64,000 nucleotides of DNA, taken from Streptomyces sp. 71268. Lineage in GTDB: Bacteria > Actinomycetota > Actinomycetes > Streptomycetales > Streptomycetaceae. The translations under genes and the position numbers were made by a program. Each line of letters opens with the position of its first letter. Position 1 is the first letter of the stretch. Shown piece by piece: positions 32,122 through 61,500 of this stretch. The notes beneath the pieces are model-generated. The model was given only the letters and a program-made list of their open reading frames with translations. It ran no database searches and was not told where the DNA came from. The stretch lies in contig NZ_CP114200.1 of NCBI RefSeq assembly GCF_029392895.1, positions 434,001-498,000 on the forward strand, written 5' to 3'.

Positions 32122-34055
32122 GGCGAGCAGCCTAAAATCGGGTCGTTTCGGCCGGGGCCGAAGTGACAACGGTGGTCGCCGCCGCCCGCCCCGGGTAGCC
32201 CGCTCCAGCTCGGACAGCCGGCGGCTGGCTGAAGGTCTATGCCGCCACATGTGCTGTCCACCGAGGCGGATCGCGCATCGTGGTCCCCTGCCTGCCGTCG
32301 ATCGGTGCGTCGTGTGTTCGAGGCGGCATCGAGGGCCCGCCTCCCGTGCCACACCCCGACCGGCGCACTCCGGCGGCCGGAGGTGAGCGCGTACGCCCGG
32401 CTCGCCCGCCGCCGGCGACATCACGTCGGTGCGCGGCGCTCCGGCGTACGCCTGTCGCCCCGAGTGTGAGGCCGGGCCCGGGTATCGGCGTGCTGCCGGC
32501 GGGTGAAGCAAGGGGGCGGCCAGTACGGGCGGGGGGCGTCAGTCGCGTCGCGACGGGCGTGGGGCGGGTGCGGGCTGGGGGAAAGTGTCCGCGTGGGCTC
32601 TGGAGCCGGCCGCCGGGTGCGATCCGTTGCCGAGCAAATGGTACTGCTCCTACCAGCCGACAACGTTTTCCTTTCCTTTTTCCTCGGCACGGCGTCGAAA
32701 ACGCGACAGCCCTCCCCAGAGGGGGGCGCACGGCAATACCGCAGCGCACCACCCGGCGCAAGACGGCGAATGCGGCCAGCTAACCTCCTGTTGACGTGCC
32801 GCTTTCGATTGGGATCACTCTTGACCGAGTCACCCTCTTTCCTTCAAGAGCACTGGTCAGCGGGGTGTCCACCGATCGCCCCACACGCACATAAGAACCC
32901 TCGGCAACCATCTACTTGCGAGTAACGATTAGCGGGAAACCACCCGCCCCGTCCGCAACAGAGGTTTCGCTCCCTACCGTCGAGTAAGGAAATGGGGCAC
33001 GAAATCACCCCCCGCACCTCCGGGCAGTGTTGCGATCACGCGGCGAGAAGTGAAGACTGTCGGCCGGGCTTGGGTGGCGTGAAAGCGTCGGAGGGTTCAT
33101 CGTCAGTACCATCAGACACACTCACGTTCACATCCCAGCGTTTTCGTCTGTCTTTTCCGGGCACTCTTTGCCAGTGCATCGTGCGCCCAGCGTTCGACGG
33201 TTTGAGCACGTGCCGTTTGATCGACCGGAGAGGACACCGCAAACACGCTTCGCAGAAGGGGGCTTCTCACGCGGCGTGTGCGGGACGGAGGCGAGCTGTG
33301 GTGGCGTGCCACCGCGTGCTCGCGGTAAGGGCAGGTCGAAGGAGGGGGCTTCGTCGGCCTGCGCGGTCCATGATCAGGGGTTTCGGAGGGGATGGTCCCA
33401 ATGGCATGCGCCAAGGGGCGGCAAGGGGCTCGGCCCGAGGAAGCGGAAGGAGGCGTGGCATGGGAGACCGCGCCCCCACCAGAGGTGTGAGCGGTAGGCG
33501 GAGCCGTATGCCGCGACCGTCGACGAACGGGGCCCGGCGGCGCCGGGTCCGCTGACCGCGCGCCCACGGCGCCGGCGTCGGGGCGGAGCGGCGACTTCGT
33601 CGAGAATCACAGCGCGGCACCGGTGGGGATTCGCCGACTTTGGCGTTTCCCGGCGTCCCACGTCGCGTGATGTGCGGAGCGATAGCAGGGTTCGGCGCCC
33701 CACTCCCAGCTGCCTGTTGACGCGACTTTCTGCCGGGCGAAGATTTCGGCCTGCCCGTATTCGCTTTTCCGTCGCGCCGCCCTTTCGCGTACCACTGGAT
33801 CGAAATACGCGAACACCATTTCGACTGCGGACGAGTCCGCACCTGATCAGAATGGTCAGGGCCGCCGCCCCATTCCCGTGTCCGCACCAAGGAATTAAGC
33901 AGAAGTCGGGCAGATATGTGAACGACCTGTGATAAAAATCTGCGGTGGAGCATGGCGTCCACATCTTTCGAGGCCCATCGGCGTCGATGACTGCCGCATG
34001 CGTCCAACCGGCGAGGAACGAGCCTCTCCGGGAAGTTCACACTGAAGGGGGACCG
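32122..34055. promoter_or_regulatory. Gene-free, relatively AT-rich 1.9-kb region upstream of the NRPS operon
   Basis: No frame here has recognisable protein features. Counted by eye, 33781-33960 is roughly 57% GC, and 32641-32700 about 55%, well below the surroundings. An inverted repeat CTCTTGA...TCAAGAG lies near 32819-32852. The region contains T-runs (32660-32682) and AT-rich patches such as 33921-33940. It is probably the control region of the cluster, perhaps also holding decayed sequence or a small RNA (inference). Confidence 0.5.
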
Positions 34056-35282
34056 GTGACCGGCAGCAGGGCGAGTGAGGCGCCGTTCGTGTACGAGGAA
34101 CTGGTCAGCCGGTGGGAGGGGCTGCGCGAGGGCGCACCGGTGCGCTATGACGAGCAGCGGAAAACGTGGCTGGTGACCGATCACGAGAACGTCGCCCAGG
34201 TCCTCTCCGACCCGAAGGTTTTCTCCTCCGACTTCTCCGGGCTGACCCCCACCCAGGAGGACTTCGAGGATTTCCGGCAGGGCAACTTCGTGGGCATGGA
34301 CCCGCCCCGCCACCGCACCCTGCGTGCCCTCGTCAGCCAGGCGTTCACGCCCCGCGTGGTGGCCGACCTGGAGCCGAGAATTCACGCGATCACCGAGGAA
34401 CTGCTCGACGCCGTCGACGGCCAGGACCAGTTCGACGCCGTGGACGCCCTGACCTATCCGCTCCCCATCATCGTCATAGCCGAGTTACTGGGCATACCCG
34501 TCAGCGACCGGCCGCTGTTCCAGGAGTGGGCGACCACGCTGTTCGGCGGAGACGACCTCGGCGACACGCTGGAGATGGCCGACATCGAGCAGGCGCTGAA
34601 GGCCATCGCGCCCACCGTGCGCGAGATGAACGGCTACTTCCTGGACCACATCCGCCACCACCGCAAGAACCCCGGCGACGACCTGACCAGCAAGCTGGTC
34701 CTGGCCGAGGCGGAGGGCACGCGGCTGAGCGACCAGGAGATCGTCGGCTTCGTGGCCCTGCTGCTGGTCGCCGGGCACATCACCACCACCGCACTGCTGG
34801 GCAACGCCCTGCTCTGCTTCGACCGGCACCCCGACGCGGTCGCGCCATTGCGGGCCGACCCCGGGCTGCTGCCCCGGACCGCCGAGGAGGTGCTGCGCTT
34901 CCTGCCGCCGTTCCCCGAGTTGGGTCGCCGCACCACCCGGGAGGTGGAGTTGAGCGGCGCGGTCATCCCGGCCGACGCCATCGTGACGGCCCACCTGGGT
35001 GCCGCCAACCGCGACCGGACCCGGTTCGCCGACGCCGAGGCCTTCGACCCGGCCCGCGACCCCAACCCCCACCTGACCTTCGGTCACGGCATTCACTTCT
35101 GTTTCGGCGCCCCGCTGGCGCGGATGGAGGCCCGGATCGGCCTGCGGCTGCTGCTCGAACGGTTCTCCGACATCGCCGTCGCCGACCGCGGCGGCATCGT
35201 GACGCAGAACCCGGCCGTCATCGTCGGCCCCCGCCACCTGCCGCTGCGCGTGCGCAGGGCCCCGCGTCGTACCGCCGGATAG
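34056..35282 (+). CDS. Cytochrome P450 of the NRPS cluster
   Basis: The protein has 408 aa, normal for a soluble bacterial P450. The I-helix oxygen-binding motif is A239-G-H-I-T243. The K-helix E-x-x-R is E278-V-L-R281. The haem loop F-G-H-G-I-H-F-C-F-G has the axial ligand Cys349. The GTG at 34056 is preferred to an ATG at 33945 because GAAGGGGGACCG precedes it and the length fits. It is the first gene of a co-directional set with the PBP-type thioesterase and two NRPS genes. It probably hydroxylates or cross-links the peptide or a building block; position unknown. Confidence 0.92.
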   Translation: MTGSRASEAPFVYEELVSRWEGLREGAPVRYDEQRKTWLVTDHENVAQVLSDPKVFSSDFSGLTPTQEDFEDFRQGNFVGMDPPRHRTLRALVSQAFTPRVVADLEPRIHAITEELLDAVDGQDQFDAVDALTYPLPIIVIAELLGIPVSDRPLFQEWATTLFGGDDLGDTLEMADIEQALKAIAPTVREMNGYFLDHIRHHRKNPGDDLTSKLVLAEAEGTRLSDQEIVGFVALLLVAGHITTTALLGNALLCFDRHPDAVAPLRADPGLLPRTAEEVLRFLPPFPELGRRTTREVELSGAVIPADAIVTAHLGAANRDRTRFADAEAFDPARDPNPHLTFGHGIHFCFGAPLARMEARIGLRLLLERFSDIAVADRGGIVTQNPAVIVGPRHLPLRVRRAPRRTAG

Positions 35283-35439
35283 GCGGGTCCCGCGGTCATC
35301 GGCCGGGCCCGCCCGAGGAAGACCGGTCGCCCGGCGGTGGCCGGACCGGGATTGCGTGCGCGCCGCCCCACCGGGGGCCGTTGCCACGCCAGGCGGCCGC
35401 GCCGCTCCCGCGAGTATCGAGTTCCAGGAGTTTCGTCCC

Positions 35440-36795
35440 ATGTCCCACGTCCCCACCGCCCCGAGCGCCAGCCGGCGAACGCGCCCGTTATCCGACCCCC
35501 TGACCGAGTTACTGACCGACCTCGCGCGCGCCCACCGGGTGCCCGGGGCCCAACTCGCCGTCCACGTCGACTCGGTGACGCACGCCGCGCACACCGGGCA
35601 CGCGGACGCCGCGACAGGTGAGCCGTTCACCGCCGAGACGGCGGTCCCGATCGGCAGCGTCACCAAGACCTACACGGCCACGGCCCTGATGATCCTGGTC
35701 GCCGACGGGGACATCGACCTGGACGAGCCGGTGGCGGACCACGTGCCGGAGCTGCGGCGCGCGCCGCGGTTCACCGTGCGCCAACTGCTCGGCCACACGG
35801 CCGGGCTGTCGACCGGCCCCGACTCGGACGAGGCGGCGGCGCTGAGCACGGCGCGCTACCTGTCCGCGCACTGCGCCGCCGGGGCCGCGGTGGGCGCGCC
35901 CGGCTCCGGGTTCTCCTACTCCAACGCCGGGTACGTCGCCGCGGCGCGGGTCGTCGAGGCGGTGACCGGCATGCCGTGGGAACAGGCCGTGCGGACGCTG
36001 GTCCTCGAACCCCTGGGGACGGTCCCCGCGTTCGTTGGCGACCGGTCGCCGCGCCGGCCGGTCGCCGGCGGGCACGCCGTCCACCCGTCGAGCGGCCGGG
36101 CGCTTCCCGTACGGCAGACGCTGGCTCCGGTGGAAGCCCCGGCGGGTGCCCTGCTGGCGAGCGCGCTGGACCTGGTCGCCCTGGGCCGCGTGGTCGCCGG
36201 GCACGGGCCCGTCTCGGTGCTGGCGCCGGAGGCAGCCGAGGAGATGCGCCGACCCGTGGCGGGTGCCGACCCCGGCGTCCTGGCCGACGGCTGGGGCGCG
36301 GGCCTCGCGCTCTTCCGGGAGGGCACCGCGCTGTGGTGCGGCCACGACGGCAACGCGCAGGGCACCTCCTGCCACCTGCGGGCCGAACCGGAACTGGCCG
36401 CTGTGGTGGCCTTCACCTGCAACGGCGGCAACGGCACCGAGCTGTGGCACGCGTTGGCCGACGGCCTGGCCGACATCACCGGGCTGCGGGTCCCCACCGC
36501 CGCCCGGGCCCCCGAGCGGGGCCGTGCCGTGTCGCTCCCCCAGTGCGCCGGGACGTACCGCAACGGCGCTCTGGAGTACCGCGTCACGGCGGACGCCGAG
36601 GGCGCGCTCGCGCTGTCCGTGGGCGGCGACACCCCGGCGCCGCTGGTCTGTTACCCGGACCTCACCTGTGACCTGGTCGATCCGGCTTCGGGCCGGCACC
36701 TGCCCGGCGGTCGCTTCCTGCGCGATCCGCACAGCGGTGCCGTCGACCGGGTGCAGATCTCCGGTCGCACCGCGCGCCGCACCGCCGACCTCTGA
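35440..36795 (+). CDS. Stand-alone PBP-type thioesterase (SurE-like peptide cyclase)
   Basis: The protein has 451 aa with a class C beta-lactamase/penicillin-binding-protein fold. The active-site triad motifs are Ser73-V-T-Lys76, Tyr160-S-Asn162 and His302-D-Gly304. A C-terminal beta-rich lipocalin-like domain spans about 340-451. There is no signal peptide, so it is cytoplasmic, unlike real PBPs. In surugamide, desotamide and mannopeptimycin clusters such enzymes release the peptide from the last PCP and cyclise it head-to-tail in trans. Placement directly before NRPS genes that lack an in-line TE supports this role. CCAGGAG precedes the ATG. Confidence 0.88.
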   Translation: MSHVPTAPSASRRTRPLSDPLTELLTDLARAHRVPGAQLAVHVDSVTHAAHTGHADAATGEPFTAETAVPIGSVTKTYTATALMILVADGDIDLDEPVADHVPELRRAPRFTVRQLLGHTAGLSTGPDSDEAAALSTARYLSAHCAAGAAVGAPGSGFSYSNAGYVAAARVVEAVTGMPWEQAVRTLVLEPLGTVPAFVGDRSPRRPVAGGHAVHPSSGRALPVRQTLAPVEAPAGALLASALDLVALGRVVAGHGPVSVLAPEAAEEMRRPVAGADPGVLADGWGAGLALFREGTALWCGHDGNAQGTSCHLRAEPELAAVVAFTCNGGNGTELWHALADGLADITGLRVPTAARAPERGRAVSLPQCAGTYRNGALEYRVTADAEGALALSVGGDTPAPLVCYPDLTCDLVDPASGRHLPGGRFLRDPHSGAVDRVQISGRTARRTADL

Positions 36796-36946
36796 CGCCC
36801 GCTCACCGCCGCGCTCGGGACGATCCCCGGACTCCGTCCCGCCCCGAGCCGGCCCCTTCGCCGAGCCCCCCGCCGTCCGCGACGGCTGCCGCGGGGTGCC
36901 CGGCGGCACGCCGCACCTTTCGTCCCCGCCGAGAAGGATCACCGCC

Positions 36947-55527
<18,581 letters not shown>

Positions 55528-55531
<4 letters not shown>

Positions 55532-58500
55532 GGGCCGACGACATGACGTCTTCGAACTCGAAGCAGAACCGTGCCGCGGCCCTGCCGCGCGACCTCCAGG
55601 AGGCGCTGCGCCGGCGCCTGGCCGGCAAGGCCGGCCCGGCCGCCGGGGGCGGGGGCGGCATCCCGCGCGCGGACCGCTCCCGGCCGCTGCCGCCGTCCTT
55701 CGCCCAGCAGCGGCTGTGGCTCCTGGACCAGTTAGAGCCGGGCGACGCCCGCTACAACAGCGCGGTCGCGCTGCGGCTGACCGGCGAGCTGGACCGGGAG
55801 GCGCTCGCCGGGGCGCTGCGAACCGTCGTGGCCCGCCACGAGGCGCTGCGCACCACCTTCGACACCGACGACGGCCGGCCGGTGCAACGGGTTCGCCCCG
55901 CGGGCCCGGTGGAGCTACCCGTACGCGACCTGACGGCGGGGGCGGAGGCCGGCCTGGACCCGACGGCACCGGACGCGGACCCGGGGGCGGCGCTGGAGGC
56001 GGCGCTGCTCGCGGAGTACGCGCTCCCGTTCGACCTGCGCGGCGGTCCGCTGCTGCGGGCCGTGTTGCTGCGCGCCTCGGGCACCGAGCACGTCCTACTC
56101 GTCACCGCGCACCACACCGTCACCGACGGCTGGTCGATGGGCGTGCTGGTGGAGGAGGTGTGCGCCGCCTACGACGCTCTGGCGCGCGGCGAGGAACCGG
56201 CGCTGTCCCCGGTCGCCACCCAGTACCCGGACTTCGCCGCCTGGCAGCGCGAGCGGCTGGCCGGCGCGGCGCTGGAGGAGCACCTCGCCTACTGGAAGAA
56301 GCAGTTGGACGGCCTGGAGCCGCTGGAGCTGCCGCTCGACCGCCCGCGCGAGGGCCGGGAGGCCGGGGACGGCGCCGTGCACACCTTCGCCGTCCCGGCG
56401 GCCACCACGGCCCGGCTGCGGGAGCTGGCGGCGGGGCAGCACACCACGCTGTTCGCCGCGCTGGTCGCCGCCTGCCAGGCGCTGTTCGCCCGCTGGTCGG
56501 GGCAGGACGACATCGCCGTGGGCTCGCTGACGCCCGGCCGTGGGCGCACCGAACTGGAGCGCGCGGTGGGCCTGTTCGTCAACACGGTGGTGCTCAGGAC
56601 GCCGGTGGACACCGCCCGTTCCTACCGGGAACTCCTCGCCGCCTCCTCCACCACGGTGCTCGACGCCTTCGCCCACGACGACGTCCCCTTCGAGCGGCTG
56701 GTGGACGCGGTGGGCGCGGCCCGTGAGGCGGGGCGCAACCCGCTGTTCGACGCCATGGTCCTGCTCCACCCCGCCCCGCCGGCCGCGCCCGCCCCGCACG
56801 GCCTAGCGGTCGAGCCGGTCACCGTGCCGCGCCGCTCGGCCACCTTCGACCTGAGCGTCGAGTTCGTACCCGACGGGGACGGGCTGGCCGGCCTGCTGGA
56901 GTACCGCACCGACCTGTTCGACGCGGCGACCGCCGCCCGCATGGCCGGGCAACTGGTGGCCCTGCTCGCCGGTGTCGCGGCCGAACCCGACAGGGCGCTG
57001 GGCGAGTTGGACCTGCTGTCGCAGGCGGAACGGCGGCTGCTGCTGGAGGAGTGGAACGCCACGGCCCGGCCGGTGCCGCCCGCCACCTACCCGGAGCTGT
57101 TCCAGGCGCGGGTCGCCCGCACCCCGCGCGCGACGGCGCTGGTGGCCCGCGACGCCACGTTGGACTACGCCACCCTCAACGCCCGCGCCAACGTCCTCGC
57201 CCACCACCTCATCGCGCGCGGCGCGGGGCCCGAACGACTGGTGGCGGTGCGACTGCCGCGCACCGCCGACATGGTCGTCGCGATCCTGGCCGTGTGGAAG
57301 TCCGGCGCCGGATACCTGCCGGTGGACCCGGAACTGCCCGACGAGCGGATTCGGCTGCTGCTGGCGGACGCCGAACCCGCGCTGCTGGTCGACGAGGAGA
57401 CGCTGCGCGAACTGCCCGCCGCAGGCCGCGAGGACGACCCCACCGACGCCGACCGGCTCGGCCCGCTGAGCCCCGACAACACGGCGTACGTCATTTACAC
57501 CTCCGGCTCCACCGGCCGCCCCAAGGGCGTGTCCGTCGAGCACCGTTCGCTGGCGAACCTGCTCGCCGCGCACCGTGGGGGCTTCGTCGCCGACGCCGGC
57601 GGCGGCCCGCTGCGGGTGGCCCTGACCGCGTCGTTCTCCTTCGACACCTCGCTGGAGGGCGTGCTGCTGATGGTCGACGGCCACCGGCTGCACCTGGTGG
57701 ACGAGGCCACCCGGCTCGACCCGGCCGCCCTGGTGGAGTACGTCGTCGAGCACCGCGTCGACTTCCTCGACGTGACCCCCTCCTACCTGCGGCAGTTGCT
57801 GCCCGCCGGGCTGCTCACCGACCCCCGTCACCACCCTCGGGTGCTGATGCTCGGCGGCGAGGCCGTCGGCCCCGCGCTCTGGCGCGAGCTGGCCGGGCTG
57901 CCGGACGTGGCCGCGTACAACTTCTACGGGCCCACCGAGTGCACCGTCGACGCGCTGGCCTGCCCCGTGGACGGCACGGTGCGGCCGGTGGTGGGCCGGC
58001 CGCTGGACAACGTGCGCGCCTACGTGCTGGACGGCCGGGGGCAGCCGGTGCCCATCGGCGTCGGGGGCGAGCTGTACCTGGCGGGCGACCAGGTGGCGCG
58101 CGGCTATCTGCGCCGGCCGGGGCTGACCGCCGCGCGCTTCGTGCCCGACCCGTTCGGCCCGCCCGGCGGCCGGATGTACCGCACCGGTGACCTGGCCCGG
58201 TGGACCTCGGACGGGCGGCTGGACTACCTGGGCCGCGCCGACGACCAGGTCAAGATCCGCGGTCACCGGGTGGAGCCGGGCGAGGTGGAGGCGGCGCTGA
58301 CGGCGCTGCCCGAGGTGGCCGAGGCAGCCGTCGTGGCGGTCTCCGACGAGCGCGGCCACGCCCGGCTGGCCGGCTACGTGGTGCCCGCGGCGGGCGCCGA
58401 GCGGCCGGCGCCCGCCGCGTTGCGGCAGGCGCTGTCGCTGACCCTGCCGCGCCACCTGGTGCCCGCCGCGTTCGTCGTGCTGGACGCGCTGCCACTGACC

Positions 58501-61500
58501 GTCAGCGGCAAGCTGGACCGGCGCGCGCTGCCCGCCCCCGACCCGGACGCCACGGCGGGCGAGCGGGAGCTGACCGCGCCGCGCACCGCGACGGAGCGGG
58601 AACTGGCCGGGATCTGGTCGGCCGTGCTGGGCGTGGCCCAGGTGGGCGTCGACGACAACTTCTTCGAGCTGGGCGGCGACTCGATCCTCGGCATCCAGAC
58701 GGTGTCCCGGGCCAGGTCCGCCGGGCTGCACGTGACCTCACGGGACGTCTTCCTGCACCAGACCGTCACCGAACTCGCGGCCGCCGCCGACCGGCGCGCC
58801 GCCCCGCCGGTCACCACCGCGCCGCAGCAAGAGGCCGGGCCCGGCCCGCTGGCCCCGATCCAGGAGTGGTTCCTCGCCACGCACGGACCGCTGGGGCACT
58901 TCGCCATGTCGATGCTGCTCGACCTGCCGCGGGAGACCGACCCGGGCGCCCTGGAGCGCGCGCTGCGCGCCGTGGCCGCCCACCATCCGGCGCTGGGCAC
59001 CCGGTTCGTCCGCGAGGACGGCGCCTGGCGCCAGTACCCGATGGCCGACGACGCGGCGAAGGCCCCCGGCCTGCTGGTCCACCGCGAGGTGCCACGGGCC
59101 GAGGGCCCCGCCAGGGAGACGGCCCTGCGTGCGGTGGCCGACGAGTTGCGCGCCGGGCTCGACCCGGCCGACGGCACGCTGTTGCGCGCCGCCCTGCTGC
59201 GCCCGGAGGCCGGCGAGCGCCCGCAGTTGCTGCTGACCGCCCATCACCTGGGCGTCGACAGCGTCTCCTGGCGCATCCTGCTGACCGACCTGGAGAGCGG
59301 CTACCGCCAGGCGGCCGCCGGCGCCGAGGTCCGGCTGGAGCCGGCGACCACGCCGTTCACCACCTGGACCGAGCGGCTGGCCCGCTGGGTGGCCGCGGGC
59401 GGGCTCGACGCGGACCTGCCGTACTGGACGCGGGAGAGCGAGCAGCCCCGCGCCCCGCTGCCCGTGGACCGGCCCGGGGTGCCACTGGCCGGGTCGGTGC
59501 GCACCGTGCGCGCCGGGCTGTCGCGCGAGGCCACGAAGGCGCTGCTGCGCCAGGTGCCGGCCGCGTACCGCACCCGCGTCGACGACGTGCTGCTCAGCGC
59601 CGTGTGCCGGACGCTCGCCGACTGGACCGGCTCCGACCGGGTGACCGTGGCCCTGGAGGGGCACGGCCGACAGGAGATCGAGGACGGGCCGGGTACCGGG
59701 AACGGCGCGGAGGAGGCGCCGGACGCGAGCGCCGCCGGCGCGGCGCCCGCCGTGGACCTGTCCCGTTCCGTGGGCTGGTTCACCGCCCAGTACCCGGTCA
59801 CCTTCACCCTGGACGGGGCGGGGGCGGCCGAGCCCGACTGGGGCGCGGTGCTCAAGTCGGTCAAGGAGCGGCTGCGGGCCGTGCCCCGGCGCGGCTTCGG
59901 TTACGAGGCGCTGGCGCGCCTTGACTCGCCGAACCAGGCGGCGCGCGCGCTGCGCGAGGTGCCGCTGCCGCAGGTGTGCTTCAACTACCACGGCCAGTGG
60001 GACTCCGCGCCTGGCGGCGACTTCGCCCCGGCGGGCGAGGTACCCGGCGGTGAGATGGCGGCCGGTGAGCGGCTCGACCACCTGCTCGACATATCGGCGG
60101 TCGTGGCCGACGGCGTACTGGAGACCACCTGGCACTACAGCGACCAGGTGCACGACGAGGGCACGGTGCGCGACCTGGCCGAGGCTACGGTGCGGGCCCT
60201 GACCGCGATCGTCGAGCACTGCGCGCTGCCGGGGGCCGGCGGGCGCACCCCGTCCGACTTCCCGCTGGCCGGTCTGGATCAGGCGCGGGTGGACCGGCTG
60301 GCCGGTGACGGGCGCGCGGTGGAGGACATCCTGCCGCTGACGCCGTTGCAGGAGGGCATGGTCTTCCACCGCCTGTTGGACGGCGCGGACGACGACGTCT
60401 ACCTCGACCAGGCCGCCCTGCTGCTGGACGGGGTGGCGGACCCGGAGGCTTTCGCCCGCGCCTGGCAGCGGGTGGTGGACCGCACGCCCGCCCTGCGCAG
60501 CCGCGTCGTGTGGGAGGACGTGCCGCGACCGGTGCAGGTCGTCGACCGCCGGGCCGAGGTGCCCGTGGAGCACCACGACTGGCGGGAGTTGGACGAGGCC
60601 GGGCGCGCGCGGGCGCTCGCCCGGCTGAAGGAGCGCGACCTGGCGCGCGGCATGGACCTGGGCACCGCGCCGCTGCTGCGGCTGTCGCTGGCCCGGCTGC
60701 CCGGCGACGGCCTGCACCTGGTGTGGACCTCGCACCACCTGATCCTGGACGGCTGGAGCCTGGCACAGGTGCTGACCGAGGTGTGCGAGGAGTACGCGGC
60801 GCTCGTCGCGGGCCGCTCGTACGCGCCGCCACGCCGCCGCCCGTTCGGCGACTACGTGCGCTGGCTGGCCGGGCGGGAGGGCCGGGCGCGGGAGACCGAG
60901 GAGTTCTGGCGTACCGCCCTGGTCGGGTTCGCGACGCCGACGCCGCTGCCCTATGACCGGCCGCCCCGCGAGGCCCACCGCTCGCGCTCGGCGGAGGTGG
61001 TGGCCGCCGCCCTGCCCGTCGAGGTGTCACGGGAGCTGGCGCGGGCCGCGCAGCGCCGCGGGCTGACCCTGAACACCGTGGTGCAGGGCGCGTGGGCGCT
61101 GCTGCTGTCCCGCTACACCGCCGAGCCCGAGGTGGTGTTCGGCACCACCGTCTCGGGTCGCCCGGCGGAACTGGACGGCGTGGAGTCCATGGTGGGCATG
61201 TTCATCAACACGCTGCCCACCCGGGTCCGGGTGGACGGGGACCGGCCGGCCGCGGCCTGGCTGCGCCAGGTACAGGACGCGCAGGCGGAGGCGCGCCGCT
61301 TCGAGGCCGTGTCGCTGGCGCGGGTGGCCGCCCTCAGCGACGTGCCGAGGGGCACCGCGCTGTTCGACAGCATGGTCGCCTTCGAGAACTACCCCTTCGA
61401 CGACGCCCGCACCGCCGACGCCGGCGTCCGCGTCCGGGAGGTGGCCTCGCGCGACGCCACCAACTTCCCCCTGGTGCTGCGCGCCTACCAGAGCGACCGG

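Noticed and set aside
33607..33819. 70-codon minus-strand ORF in the AT-rich region
   Set aside because: Codon third positions are no more GC-rich than the background and no family is recognisable.
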